This document shows, piece by piece, positions 36,348-44,538 of a stretch of 64,000 nt of DNA (within the stretch, counting starts at the first letter, position 1; each line of letters begins with the position of its first letter). Made by a program: the position numbers and the translations under genes. Below the pieces are notes generated by a model. The model searched no databases. It was not told the DNA's origin and saw only the letters and a program-made list of their open reading frames with translations. Origin of the DNA: Pedobacter schmidteae (GTDB taxonomy: Bacteria; Bacteroidota; Bacteroidia; Sphingobacteriales; Sphingobacteriaceae); contig NZ_LS999839.1 of the NCBI RefSeq assembly GCF_900564155.1, positions 3,779,097-3,843,096 of the forward strand, given 5' to 3'.

Positions 36348-37020
36348 TCTTGTAAATTGTTTCGACACTATGCTGAATGGCTTTAGAAATGCGCGCTTTT
36401 CCTTTGGCCTCATTGATGTCAATACCACAAAAATTACTGCCATTGGATTTTGCGTGCAGGGACAGGTAGTAGATGCCTGCAATATGTAATGCTAAAAAGG
36501 CCCGGATATCAACTCCGGAGTGCTCAAAATCCTTTTCTAAAATCTCCAGCAAACCATCACCTGTCGCTTCCCGCTGATCAGCCACCTTCCGCAACATTTT
36601 ATCCTTCCCCGCCAGGCCCCAATGCATAATCTTTTGTTGGATCCTGTCGCTCAGTAAGGTATCAAACTGGGCCTGCAATACTGTACTTACCATTGCTTTT
36701 CCAAGATGCTCCGGATTTGCCATTAAATTACTGAGCATTTTCCTGGCGCCTGATTTCCAGAAATCCTTCTCCATAATATAGGTTTCTATCAGGTTATCGA
36801 GTGTACCGAAGTAGGTATAGATCAGTTTCCTGTTTAATCCTGCCTCATTGGCGATGTTGACCGCAGTAAGCCCGGGATAGCTGTGCTTCTGCAATACTTT
36901 CCCTACAGCGCTTACCAGTTTTTTCATGGAGCGGGCTTTCTCCCGGAGCGGCCCTGAGGCTACTTTTCTGGATTTTGGTTCCTTTTTTTCGGTTTCCGTT
37001 TTCTTGCTTTTTGACATCAT
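36328..37020 (-). CDS. TetR/AcrR-family transcription regulator
   Basis: 230 residues from the ATG at 37020. A longer frame to 37086 lacks support, and MSKSKKTETEKKEPKSRK is a typical basic, disordered start. The N-terminal helix-turn-helix is seen in SYPGLTAVNIANEAGLNRK followed by LIYTYFGTLDNLIETYI. The C-terminal all-helical domain probably binds a ligand. It is the last gene of the minus-strand cluster, 62 bases after the outer-membrane barrel gene. TetR proteins usually repress their own operon, and a 14-bp palindrome beside the operon promoter (41525-41538) is a possible operator. The ligand is unknown. Confidence 0.9.
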   Translation of the reverse strand: MMSKSKKTETEKKEPKSRKVASGPLREKARSMKKLVSAVGKVLQKHSYPGLTAVNIANEAGLNRKLIYTYFGTLDNLIETYIMEKDFWKSGARKMLSNLMANPEHLGKAMVSTVLQAQFDTLLSDRIQQKIMHWGLAGKDKMLRKVADQREATGDGLLEILEKDFEHSGVDIRAFLALHIAGIYYLSLHAKSNGSNFCGIDINEAKGKARISKAIQHSVETIYKTAGIDK

Positions 37021-37082
37021 ATTCCATTTTTGAGGCCCTTGCAAGTTGTAACTTTTTGCCGATAAATTCAACTTATACCGCC

Positions 37083-39758
37083 TCAAAAAGTAAAAGCATA
37101 TTTTAACAGAAAAGTCCTTGCCCTGAGCGGCATCTGGAATACCGATAACTGATTTGAATTGAAAACGATCTGCTTATATACCTCCTGACCGAGCAGATTA
37201 ATGCCATTGAGCTCAAAATAACTCTTCCATTTTGCCGGACTATATTTTACATTAAAATCTATGAAATGGTTGGCTACGGGGTTCTGTAAAGACTGTTTAT
37301 ACCAGCTGAACTTATAGCTAATGCCATACAGTAGCTGCTCAGTTAAATTGTGTTGCCACTCTGCCTTTATTTTCTCAAAGTCAGTGCTGTTTTTAGTTAC
37401 AGCATTACCGGATAGTTTTTGTTCATTTATAAACTTTCCAGCCTCTGCAGTAACTGAAGCTGTCGCTTTACTAAATATTCTTTTTCGGGCATTACCCGAA
37501 AAGCTGATGATATAGGCATCGTATGGTGAAATCTGGCTATTGTAAAAACTATTTCCCTTTTGCAGGCTGAGGCTGCCCGAGGCGGAAACATTGACAGACA
37601 GGAAAAACAGATATTTGGATAGGTTTGCACTCAAAGCATACCTATCGGCCCTATTTTTAAAATCAATGGCCACCGATTTTGTAACGCCACTATCAAGGGT
37701 ATACGCATTGATAAAATTTTGTTTTGTCCGGTCATAGTTAAAATTTAAGCTGTAAAAAAACATTTTTAAGGGCTTTCTGTAAGCATACCTTAGCCCCATT
37801 GAACTGACGTCTGTTTTTGGCAGAGGGGCATTATTAAAGTTAAACTGCCTGTAGTTTACCAGGATTGTTCCAGGATAAATATCATTGACCTGGCCAAATT
37901 CTGTTTGCCTGGAAAACCTGAAATTCGTTTCGGCATATTTGCCCATTTTTTTGCGGAGTTCTATTACGGGGTTGGGCAGGAACCATACGTTTTTGCCGGG
38001 TGCAATTTTTTTTTGGCCTGTGTAATCAATAAAGCTGTAAGTAGGGCTTGCCTCAAAACTAACTGACGATCCTTTTTCAAAGAGATAAATGGCCGAAACC
38101 TTGCCAAAAAAGCCAAGATTGTTAAATGCAATATCATTATTAAACTGGTTTCCTACAGGCTTTGTCACCTGGCTGCTGTCTGTTATATACAACCCGGAAT
38201 TTAGTTTATTCCGTTCGTAGTTGAGCCCAAGGGCAGCAGAAAGGATAAACCGGTCAAATTTTGTTTTATAAGTAACCGACTGGTTAATAAAGATATTCCG
38301 GGTACGCGCCTGCTGATCTAGCTTAAGGTAACCTACGCTATCATTAACAACGTTTTCCTGTATTCCGGGCAGAATGGTTAAAGCTTCATTAAGTTTGTAA
38401 TACTGCAGCAGAGAATTGTACTGCAATATATTGTTTAGACCCAGGGCTTTAATCAGGTAAGTCTCATTACTTAAAGACGAATAAGAGGAAGGCTGGTTTT
38501 GTTTAAATTCCTGCCCATTCTGGGCGGTATTCCCGCTTCTATCCCATTTAGGAAGATCGGCTCTGGTAACCGACCTCACATATATTGAACTGCTGTTTTT
38601 CTCAATCTGGGCTTGGATTTGCCATTGGTTCAGTTTAAATGTGCTGTTCTGCGCTTCATCGTAACTTATGGTGTCTGCACCGGGTAGAAAATAATTCAGC
38701 AGATTGTTATATCTGTTTTTGCGTTTGAGCTGAAGTGTGGAAATGTTTAAGCGCAAAGACCAGTCTGTTTTTAATTTGAACAAGGTATTGATATTCGCTG
38801 CGTTGTCATTATTCATTAAATAATATTGTTCTGCAACGGCAGGAAGGGTTTCGTTCTGCATCGAAAGATAAGGCCTGGGGCTCCTTAAATTCATTTCACT
38901 ACCATTGGCCGATAGCCCGATATCTGTATTTTCGGTTTCCAGGTTCTCCCCGATATTATTTGTTTTGAGGTTGTTGATACCCTTCAGCTTTTTCTGAAAA
39001 ATAAGGTTGTTCAGTTCGGTACTGTAAGCTTTATTGCCCAGGCCAATATACCCGGTATTGATGGTCATGGTACGGGCGCTGTCGGTTAGCTTAAGATTTA
39101 AGGAAACATTATTGGCAATTACATAGCCGTTTAGGGCTTTTATTGGCTGGTCGCGCTCTATTACCTGTACCTGCTCTACAGCGCCAACAGGCACATTATT
39201 GGTGGCAAGCCTGTATTTACCACTTAAAAGGTTGTCCCCGTCGATATATACATTATTGATGCGTTTTCCATTGTAGCTGATGGCACCTTTTTCATCGACC
39301 TGTATGCCGGGCAGCCGACCAATTAAATCGGCGATGACGCGGTCGTTTTTATCGGCAAATGCTTTTACACTGTATTTTAAGGTATCGCTTGACAGCGATA
39401 TTTTGCTTTCCGATTTTATGACCACTTCCTGCAATTGCCGGATCATCTTCTTTAAGGTAATCACATACTTTTGATCGGGGTGGCCGGTAAGCGGTACAAT
39501 AGATTGCTGATAACCCAGGGCGGTTATTTTAATAGACAGCTGCTGGCTGGTATTTTGAAAAGTACAATTAAAAATACCTTTTTGATTGGTTTTTTCAAAT
39601 ACAATGCCAGCACCCTCTTTGTCCACAATGGTTACAGATGCACCTGCAACCGGATCTCCTATGCTGTCTTTTACCAGGCCGCTGACGCTGGTCTGTGCAG
39701 CTAACAGGGAGGCGGAAAACATTAAATAAAAAATTAAAAACAGGCGTTTTACGTCCAA
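37083..39758 (-). CDS. TonB-dependent-receptor-type outer-membrane beta-barrel protein
   Basis: 891 residues starting at a TTG (39758), since no ATG lies in frame between the preceding stop and the signal peptide MDVKRLFLIFYLMFSASLLAAQ. A carboxypeptidase-regulatory-like domain (VSGLVKDSIGDPVAGASVT) is followed by a plug-like domain with LQEVVIKSESKI, RVIADLIGRLPGIQVDEKG and GKRINNVYIDGDNL, which is the pattern of the outer-membrane beta-barrel family (PF14905 type). A long barrel ends in LLKYAFTF. It has no STN domain and no SusD partner. The GLPGLI gene ends 13 bases upstream. It likely moves an unknown substrate across the outer membrane, perhaps linked to the small secreted proteins of the same cluster. 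Confidence 0.9.
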   Translation of the reverse strand: MDVKRLFLIFYLMFSASLLAAQTSVSGLVKDSIGDPVAGASVTIVDKEGAGIVFEKTNQKGIFNCTFQNTSQQLSIKITALGYQQSIVPLTGHPDQKYVITLKKMIRQLQEVVIKSESKISLSSDTLKYSVKAFADKNDRVIADLIGRLPGIQVDEKGAISYNGKRINNVYIDGDNLLSGKYRLATNNVPVGAVEQVQVIERDQPIKALNGYVIANNVSLNLKLTDSARTMTINTGYIGLGNKAYSTELNNLIFQKKLKGINNLKTNNIGENLETENTDIGLSANGSEMNLRSPRPYLSMQNETLPAVAEQYYLMNNDNAANINTLFKLKTDWSLRLNISTLQLKRKNRYNNLLNYFLPGADTISYDEAQNSTFKLNQWQIQAQIEKNSSSIYVRSVTRADLPKWDRSGNTAQNGQEFKQNQPSSYSSLSNETYLIKALGLNNILQYNSLLQYYKLNEALTILPGIQENVVNDSVGYLKLDQQARTRNIFINQSVTYKTKFDRFILSAALGLNYERNKLNSGLYITDSSQVTKPVGNQFNNDIAFNNLGFFGKVSAIYLFEKGSSVSFEASPTYSFIDYTGQKKIAPGKNVWFLPNPVIELRKKMGKYAETNFRFSRQTEFGQVNDIYPGTILVNYRQFNFNNAPLPKTDVSSMGLRYAYRKPLKMFFYSLNFNYDRTKQNFINAYTLDSGVTKSVAIDFKNRADRYALSANLSKYLFFLSVNVSASGSLSLQKGNSFYNSQISPYDAYIISFSGNARKRIFSKATASVTAEAGKFINEQKLSGNAVTKNSTDFEKIKAEWQHNLTEQLLYGISYKFSWYKQSLQNPVANHFIDFNVKYSPAKWKSYFELNGINLLGQEVYKQIVFNSNQLSVFQMPLRARTFLLKYAFTF

Positions 39759-39771
39759 AGTGGTAATCGGC

Positions 39772-40617
39772 TTAGTTAGTCAGCTCCAGCGGATAATTTA
39801 CCGTAAATTTTTTACGGGATTTTCCCTGAGGGTCGCCCTGCACCGCTACTTTATCTATTGATGTTTCAGTTCCGGTATATCCGCCTGCACTCAGGCTTTC
39901 TTTATAGGCTTTTTCCATGCGGTTGTAATCTGAATGGCTGGTAACAACGGCATCCGCAGGCAGTTCAAAGGATATGCCCGCCGGCAATGAGGCGCCCAAT
40001 GTTAGCCTGGTACAGGTAAATTTGATCCGCTGGCTGTCATCATAGGCTTCCATGATCAGGCCCGGCAGGCCCTGCAGTTTCCAGGGGCCAAAACCCACGG
40101 GGATGTCGGTTGTAAACCAGGCCGTATATTTTCGACCTTTACAGGTCCCTGTAGCCATCTGGCAGATATATCCCAACAATGTTTTGGTCTCTTTTTCAAT
40201 TTTCCAGTTAATTCGCTCCATGGCCTCTTTGATCAGATAGTTATTTTCGCTGAAAAACTTATTTACATAGACTGCCCTGTCATTTGTTGAGCTGAAAATA
40301 TTTTCGGCGGTTGAGGGGACGAAAAGACCCATATTTACCTGGTTGCTGCCTGCGCTGGTGGCAGCTTCAATTTTTGACTTCAGAATGGAATCCTGCATTT
40401 GTTTGGTATAGCTGGTATATAAGCTTCTCTGCGCGTTAAACGCCATTTGGAAATCCTCTTCCCAGATGCGGCCTGTATTGGTGGTATCACGGATATGAAA
40501 GAAATGATAGATTGCAACGCCTGAAGAGGTATCGGTTGTTTTTTTGTCTTTATAGTTGAAGGAATAAAAGATGCATAACAGTAATGCAGATACAAAAAGC
40601 TTAAGGTAGTAAGTCAT
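39772..40617 (-). CDS. GLPGLI-family secreted protein
   Basis: 281 residues with an N-terminal hydrophobic signal (LKLFVSALLLCIFYSF). The family motif GLPGLI is present in GPWKLQGLPGLIMEAYDD, after the usual TAWFTTDIPVGFGP segment. The family is restricted to Bacteroidota, often sits beside TonB-dependent or carboxypeptidase-regulatory-like outer-membrane proteins as it does here, and has no established biochemical role. It lies 92 bases downstream of the second small secreted protein gene, with a strong hairpin in between, so its expression is probably lower than that of the small proteins. Confidence 0.93.
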   Translation of the reverse strand: MTYYLKLFVSALLLCIFYSFNYKDKKTTDTSSGVAIYHFFHIRDTTNTGRIWEEDFQMAFNAQRSLYTSYTKQMQDSILKSKIEAATSAGSNQVNMGLFVPSTAENIFSSTNDRAVYVNKFFSENNYLIKEAMERINWKIEKETKTLLGYICQMATGTCKGRKYTAWFTTDIPVGFGPWKLQGLPGLIMEAYDDSQRIKFTCTRLTLGASLPAGISFELPADAVVTSHSDYNRMEKAYKESLSAGGYTGTETSIDKVAVQGDPQGKSRKKFTVNYPLELTN

Positions 40618-40637
40618 ATATCTTGATTTATAAATAA

Positions 40638-40658
40638 ACCCCGGGCAACGCCCGGGGT
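40638..40658 (-). terminator. Strong hairpin inside the minus-strand cluster (terminator or attenuator)
   Basis: A perfect 9-bp GC-rich stem ACCCCGGGC / GCCCGGGGT with a three-base loop. On the minus strand it is followed by TTATTTAT, so it resembles an intrinsic terminator after the two small-protein genes. Read-through would be needed to express the GLPGLI and barrel genes from the upstream promoter. Confidence 0.75.
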
Positions 40659-40709
40659 ATGCTGAAATAAAAGAAAGTCTGTTCTCTGTATGTCCTGACG
40701 GGTGCTTAA

Positions 40710-41033
40710 TTAGAAACAGCCGCCACCTGCATTTGCATAACCGCCGGCATAGTTATAAGCTGTTTGTGCCATTGAAGCGTCGGAAACGGAATTTCCCGCA
40801 GATACCCAAACTGTTAACATCTGCCCACAGCTGTCATAAAAATAAAAAGCCTTTTGCCTGCGGAAGGCTGTTTTTTCAGTTTCAACTGTTTTTGCATCAC
40901 TTTTGTTCAGCTTTGCAGCCTTTTTTACCTCTGCTTTTGTTACTACCGCGGCAGCTTCTTTCGGGGACAGGTCATTGGCATATGCGCCAGCTGCCATAAA
41001 TGAGCATATTAATGCTATAAATAAATGTTTCAT
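40710..41033 (-). CDS. Small secreted two-cysteine protein, copy 2
   Basis: 107 residues. A clean signal peptide (MKHLFIALICSFMAAGAYA, cleavage before N) is followed by a Lys/Glu/Ala-rich, low-complexity stretch (about 25-60) and a compact C-terminal region of about 45 residues with two Cys: FYFYDSCGQMLTVWVSAG, then Ala/Asn/Tyr-rich repeats, ending in GGGCF. The C-terminal region is conserved in the gene just upstream (41085-41414), which shows a tandem duplication. I do not know a named family. The two conserved Cys could form a disulfide that closes the C-terminal module. Its place ahead of GLPGLI and barrel genes suggests they act on, or with, this protein. Confidence 0.8.
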   Translation of the reverse strand: MKHLFIALICSFMAAGAYANDLSPKEAAAVVTKAEVKKAAKLNKSDAKTVETEKTAFRRQKAFYFYDSCGQMLTVWVSAGNSVSDASMAQTAYNYAGGYANAGGGCF

Positions 41034-41084
41034 GATTTTGATTTTAATAGATAAATGATTTTTTTAATGCTGGAAAGCATGGTC

Positions 41085-41414
41085 TTACCTTGGGAAACAT
41101 CCGCTTCCGGTAAGTGTACCTTCCGCATATGTATAAGCTGTTCCGTACAAATCGGCATCGGTTGATGAGCTGCCACCAGATACCCAGACAGTCATCTGCG
41201 TACCACAGCCATCATAGAAGGTAAAAGCCATCTGACGGCGACGAAGTGTTCCTTTTTCAGTTTCGCTTTCCAGCGGTTTACCGTTGTTTTGATCAGGAAC
41301 TGTGCGTACTTCTGTTTTTGTTACCACAGGAGCCGCTTCCTTTGGGTTTGTACCATTAGCATAAGTGCTAAATCCGATCACCGTACAAACCAATGCGATA
41401 AATAATTTTTTCAT
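41085..41414 (-). CDS. Small secreted two-cysteine protein, copy 1
   Basis: 109 residues. The signal peptide (MKKLFIALVCTVIGFSTYA) is cleaved before NGTNPKEAAPVVTKTEV, which closely matches the mature start of copy 2 (NDLSPKEAAAVVTKAEV). The C-terminal module, FTFYDGCGTQMTVWVSGG, a short DA-x-x-x-x-AY-x-YAEG stretch and final GCFPR, has the same two Cys as copy 2. The linker in between (about 35-62) differs. It is the first gene of the minus-strand cluster, with a consensus-like promoter about 75 bases upstream. High expression is expected from the promoter and from the terminator after copy 2. Function is unknown. Confidence 0.82.
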   Translation of the reverse strand: MKKLFIALVCTVIGFSTYANGTNPKEAAPVVTKTEVRTVPDQNNGKPLESETEKGTLRRRQMAFTFYDGCGTQMTVWVSGGSSSTDADLYGTAYTYAEGTLTGSGCFPR

Positions 41415-41487
41415 TTTTTTTGTTTTTTGATAGATAATTGAAATAGGTCAGAACATAAGAGAATGGACATTGCTGTATTCAATGCCA

Positions 41488-41518
41488 CAAATGTAGTTTC
41501 AATTCGCAATAAATCAAA
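41488..41518 (-). promoter_or_regulatory. Consensus Bacteroidota promoter of the small secreted protein cluster
   Basis: On the minus strand, a TTTTG (-33 element, plus-strand CAAAA from 41515) is followed by a 19-base spacer and TACATTTG (-7 element, 41488-41495). This matches the primary-sigma consensus TTTG / TAnnTTTG of Bacteroidota in both boxes and in spacing. The predicted untranslated leader is about 65-70 bases. Confidence 0.7.
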
Positions 41519-41524
41519 ATTAAT

Positions 41525-41538
41525 TCTCACTAGTGAGA
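41525..41538. promoter_or_regulatory. 14-bp perfect palindrome next to the promoter (candidate operator)
   Basis: TCTCACTAGTGAGA is self-complementary over all 14 bases. It lies 6 bases upstream of the -33 element of the small-protein promoter. Candidate binding site for the TetR protein encoded at the end of the same cluster, or for another dimeric regulator. The assignment rests on symmetry and position only. Confidence 0.4.
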
Positions 41539-41768
41539 TATAATATTAAAAAAAAGAAGAAGTGCGAAACAATTTTCAAAGGATTCAATCTGAGATTGAG
41601 TCTGGATTTTTCCTTATATTTAAGTAAGTTGATTGAATGTTATTGAGATCATAAGAAAAGATTTTCTGTTGAATTCGACGTGTGTGTAAAACAATAGTCA
41701 GGGGCGAGGTTTTTATATCGCATAAATATATACGGCAAATAATTTGTGGATTTTTTAAAATAGTACAA
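41539..41768. other. Intergenic remainder between divergent clusters
   Basis: Together with the promoter and palindrome this forms a 354-base gap (41415-41768) between divergently transcribed genes. The remainder is AT-rich. A short hairpin CAATCT-G-AGATTG is seen at 41586-41598. No further gene or clear promoter for the plus-strand gene at 41769 is seen. Confidence 0.5.
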
Positions 41769-42698
41769 ATGCAGACAATACTAGGTGCCAATGGGCAAAT
41801 TGCGGAAGAACTGGCCAGAGCGCTAAAACGGAGCTATACCACAGACATCAGGCTGGTGAGCAGAAACCCGAAAAAGGTTAACGATACCGACACATTGTTT
41901 GCTGCAAACCTTCTGTATAGGGATAAAACAGACGAAGCAGTTAGCGGTAGTGATATAGCCTATTTTACACTTGGTCTTCCAATGGATAGCAAAGTATGGG
42001 AAGGGCAGTTTCCGGTAATCATGCGAAATGTGATAGATGCCTGTAAGAAACACAGGACTAAATTGGTGTTTTTTGACAATACCTATATGTATCCCCAAAA
42101 TGATAAGGTATTAAATGAAGAAAGTCAGTTCGCTCCCGTAGGTAGAAAGGGAATCGTAAGAAAGAAACTTGCTGAAATGCTCTTACAGGAAATGAAAACA
42201 GGGCAGATCGAAGGGGTGATTTGCCGCGCCCCGGAATTTTATGGCCCTGGCAGAACGCAGAGCATTACCAATACCTTTATTTTCGACGCTATTAAGAAAA
42301 ATAAAAAACTACAAGTCCCTATCAATGATCGTAAATTAAGAAGTCTGATATGGACCCCCGATGCCAGTAGGGCTACTGCTTTGATAGGTAACACTCCAGA
42401 TGCTTACGGACAAACCTGGCATTTACCTGTAGATGAAAACAGGCTGTCGTATATGGAATTCATTGCATTGGCATCGGAAGTTTATGACAGAAAATTTGAA
42501 TATCGTGTTATCCCCAAATTCATCCTGAAAATTGGTTCTATCTTTAATAAACAGGTAAGTGAACTTCAGGAGCTTTTGCCAAGGTATGCCCATGATAATA
42601 TATTTGAGGCCTCCAAGTTCAGGAACCGCTTCCCCGAATTCCATATTACGACTTTTAGAGAAGGGATGGAACAAATAAAAGCGGAACAGGAAATATAG
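41769..42698 (+). CDS. Atypical NAD-dependent epimerase/NmrA-like SDR
   Basis: 309 residues from the ATG at 41769. The longer frame from 41682 adds an unlikely N-terminus, and MQTILGANGQIAEELARAL is the natural Rossmann start. The GANGQIA motif binds the dinucleotide, and LVSRNPKKVN follows strand two. The segment where extended SDRs carry the YxxxK catalytic pair reads FAPVGRKGIVRKKLAEML. It has no Tyr, so classical epimerase or dehydrogenase activity is doubtful. ICRAPEFYGPGRT and the later GQTWHLPVDEN are epimerase-like. It may be an atypical SDR acting as a reductase of unknown substrate or a redox-sensing protein. It stands alone, convergent with the AraC regulator. Confidence 0.87.
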   Translation: MQTILGANGQIAEELARALKRSYTTDIRLVSRNPKKVNDTDTLFAANLLYRDKTDEAVSGSDIAYFTLGLPMDSKVWEGQFPVIMRNVIDACKKHRTKLVFFDNTYMYPQNDKVLNEESQFAPVGRKGIVRKKLAEMLLQEMKTGQIEGVICRAPEFYGPGRTQSITNTFIFDAIKKNKKLQVPINDRKLRSLIWTPDASRATALIGNTPDAYGQTWHLPVDENRLSYMEFIALASEVYDRKFEYRVIPKFILKIGSIFNKQVSELQELLPRYAHDNIFEASKFRNRFPEFHITTFREGMEQIKAEQEI

Positions 42699-42731
42699 CT
42701 AATTAATGTGGTTAATGCCATCCCTTATATT

Positions 42732-43724
42732 TTATGTTTTAGCGCTTGATTTATTGTACTTACTCTTGTATTCAAGTGGTGATATGCCAGTAATTTTTCG
42801 AAACACCTCCCGAAATGCCTTTGTATCTGCATAGCCTACTTCATACATGATCTCATTAATTGTCTTACGGGAATTTTCCAGTTCTTTTTTTGCAGATTCT
42901 ATCTTTACCCTTTGCCAATATTCTACAGGTGTATTACCCGTAGCTTTTATAAACCGCCGATCAAAGTTTCTTCTCCCCAGAGTGAGGTTTCTGGAGAGCT
43001 GTTCCATCGATATTTTCTCAAAAAAGTTTTTTTCAATATACTCTTGTGCTTTAATAACCACTTCATCCCCATGCGATTTTTGTCCATTGAAAATCACAAA
43101 ACCCGATTGTACCTGCCGCTCAATATCAATCTGGAAAATTTTTGAGCAATAGATGGCCGTCTGTCTGTCGTAGTATTTTTCTACCAGGTAAATAATAAGG
43201 TTTAGGAAAGAGTAACCACCGCCATTTGTATAAATACCATGCTCGTCGGTAATTAGTTTCTCTACTTTTAAATTCACCTTCGGGAACAGCATTTTAAAGT
43301 TCGCTGCAGCATTCCAGTGGATAGAGCAATTCTTCTTATCCAGTATACCTGTTGAGGCCAGAATGTAAGCCCCTGTGCACATGCTGGCCACCTCGGCTCC
43401 TTTTTTATATTGTTTTAATATCCAGTCTACCATCAGGGCATTTCGACCCTCTATTCCTTTAAAACCTGGTGCTATGGCCGGAATAATAATCAGATCTGTT
43501 TTAAGTATATCATTAATACTTTTTTGGGAGGTAACTGCCAGCAGGCCATTTACAAAACTGGATTGTTCCGATACGCCCACAAATTCGATATCGAATATCT
43601 GCGTTTTATGATTTCGAACATAATAATTGTTTGCTTCGGTAAAAATATGATATGCTCCAATAATACAGGATAATGTGTTTGGCCCGGTCTGCAAATCCGG
43701 AACTAAAATGGTAAGATGTTTCAT
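42732..43724 (-). CDS. GlxA-type AraC-family transcription regulator
   Basis: 330 residues. The N-terminal domain (about 1-190) has a DJ-1/PfpI-like (GATase1-like) fold, seen from HLTILVPDLQTGPNTLSCI, LIIIPAIAPGF and the nucleophile-elbow region ASMCTGAYILASTGILD. The C-terminal AraC domain (about 215-325) has two helix-turn-helix motifs, ISMEQLSRNLTLGRRNFDRR and INEIMYEVGYADTKAFREVF, with the classical GISPLEYKSKYN end. The gene is divergent from the SRPBCC gene at 43913 and shares a 188-base intergenic region with it, so control of that neighbour is likely. The ligand is unknown. Confidence 0.93.
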   Translation of the reverse strand: MKHLTILVPDLQTGPNTLSCIIGAYHIFTEANNYYVRNHKTQIFDIEFVGVSEQSSFVNGLLAVTSQKSINDILKTDLIIIPAIAPGFKGIEGRNALMVDWILKQYKKGAEVASMCTGAYILASTGILDKKNCSIHWNAAANFKMLFPKVNLKVEKLITDEHGIYTNGGGYSFLNLIIYLVEKYYDRQTAIYCSKIFQIDIERQVQSGFVIFNGQKSHGDEVVIKAQEYIEKNFFEKISMEQLSRNLTLGRRNFDRRFIKATGNTPVEYWQRVKIESAKKELENSRKTINEIMYEVGYADTKAFREVFRKITGISPLEYKSKYNKSSAKT

Positions 43725-43781
43725 GACTAAGATTTTAAAATCGAAAACCGGTTGAGTCTTGTTATAGTTTTATCATTATCA

Positions 43782-43812
43782 CAAAGTTAAAAGAATCAGC
43801 TGTCTAAATCAA
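43782..43812 (-). promoter_or_regulatory. Predicted promoter of the AraC-family gene
   Basis: On the minus strand, TTG (plus-strand 43810-43812), a 20-base spacer and TAACTTTG (43782-43789) fit the Bacteroidota TTTG / TAnnTTTG promoter. The start codon is about 57 bases downstream. Confidence 0.5.
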
Positions 43813-43860
43813 CCTCTCATAATGTCTAACTGGCACACTGTTTTGGTGGTCTCAAGTCAA

Positions 43861-43868
43861 TATCTTTG
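43861..43868 (+). promoter_or_regulatory. Predicted -7 element of the SRPBCC gene
   Basis: TATCTTTG matches the TAnnTTTG element exactly and lies 44 bases before the start codon. A TTTTG at 43841-43845 is only 15 bases upstream, shorter than the usual spacing, so the -33 element is uncertain and an activator (the divergent AraC protein) could be needed. Confidence 0.38.
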
Positions 43869-43912
43869 ATATGAAGTAGAAAAGATAAGATTAACATTAA
43901 AAAATAACCATT

Positions 43913-44422
43913 ATGAAACAACAAGATGTTACAACTGGTTTTACAGTTGATGCAACACCAGAACAGGGATTTGAAAAAGTTCCGAATCCATCTGCAAAGT
44001 GTATTTATCATAGATTATTGATTGAAGCTCCTATAGAAAAGGTGTATCAGCACATCACCTCGCAAGAGGGGCTGGCAGGTTGGTGGACACCAGATACGAT
44101 TGCAAAAGCTGAAACAGGAAGTATTCTAAGGTTTGGCTTTGGTCTGGATTATTTTAAGGAAATGGAAGTAACAGAACTAAGACCTTTTAGTCTGGTAAAA
44201 TGGAAATGTATAAAGGCGTTTGAAGATTGGATAGGTACCACACTTACTTTTGAGCTGGAACCACATCAAAAAGGATGTGTTCTATTGTTTCATCATGATG
44301 GATGGGAGGCATATACACAAGAATTTGCCTCATGTAGTTTTGACTGGGCGCTTTTTTTCAGAAGCTTAAAATTTCTCTGCGAAACAGGGAAGGGCTTTCC
44401 CTATCCCGAATTTAATAAATGA
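43913..44422 (+). CDS. SRPBCC/AHSA1-like protein
   Basis: 169 residues, cytosolic, with no signal peptide. The START-like core starts at IYHRLLIEAPIEKVYQHITS and continues with EGLAGWWTPDTI, the typical WW motif of the AHSA1-like branch. Later strands include LRFGFGLDYFKEMEVTELRP, LVKWKCIKAFEDWIGTTLTF and a C-terminal helix (FDWALFFRSLKFLCETGKG). Such proteins have a hydrophobic cavity for small ligands, and many act as stress or toxin-binding proteins. Divergence from a GlxA-type regulator suggests induction by a small molecule. Confidence 0.9.
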   Translation: MKQQDVTTGFTVDATPEQGFEKVPNPSAKCIYHRLLIEAPIEKVYQHITSQEGLAGWWTPDTIAKAETGSILRFGFGLDYFKEMEVTELRPFSLVKWKCIKAFEDWIGTTLTFELEPHQKGCVLLFHHDGWEAYTQEFASCSFDWALFFRSLKFLCETGKGFPYPEFNK

Positions 44423-44538
44423 ACCGGGATGATTAAATCTAATCTTTTTTCCAAATCCGTGTACAAGGTGAAGGAATAGATCGAAGCTTAAATTGTTTGA
44501 AAAAGTCCTTTTGGCAAACCTAAATTTCAGGCAAATTT

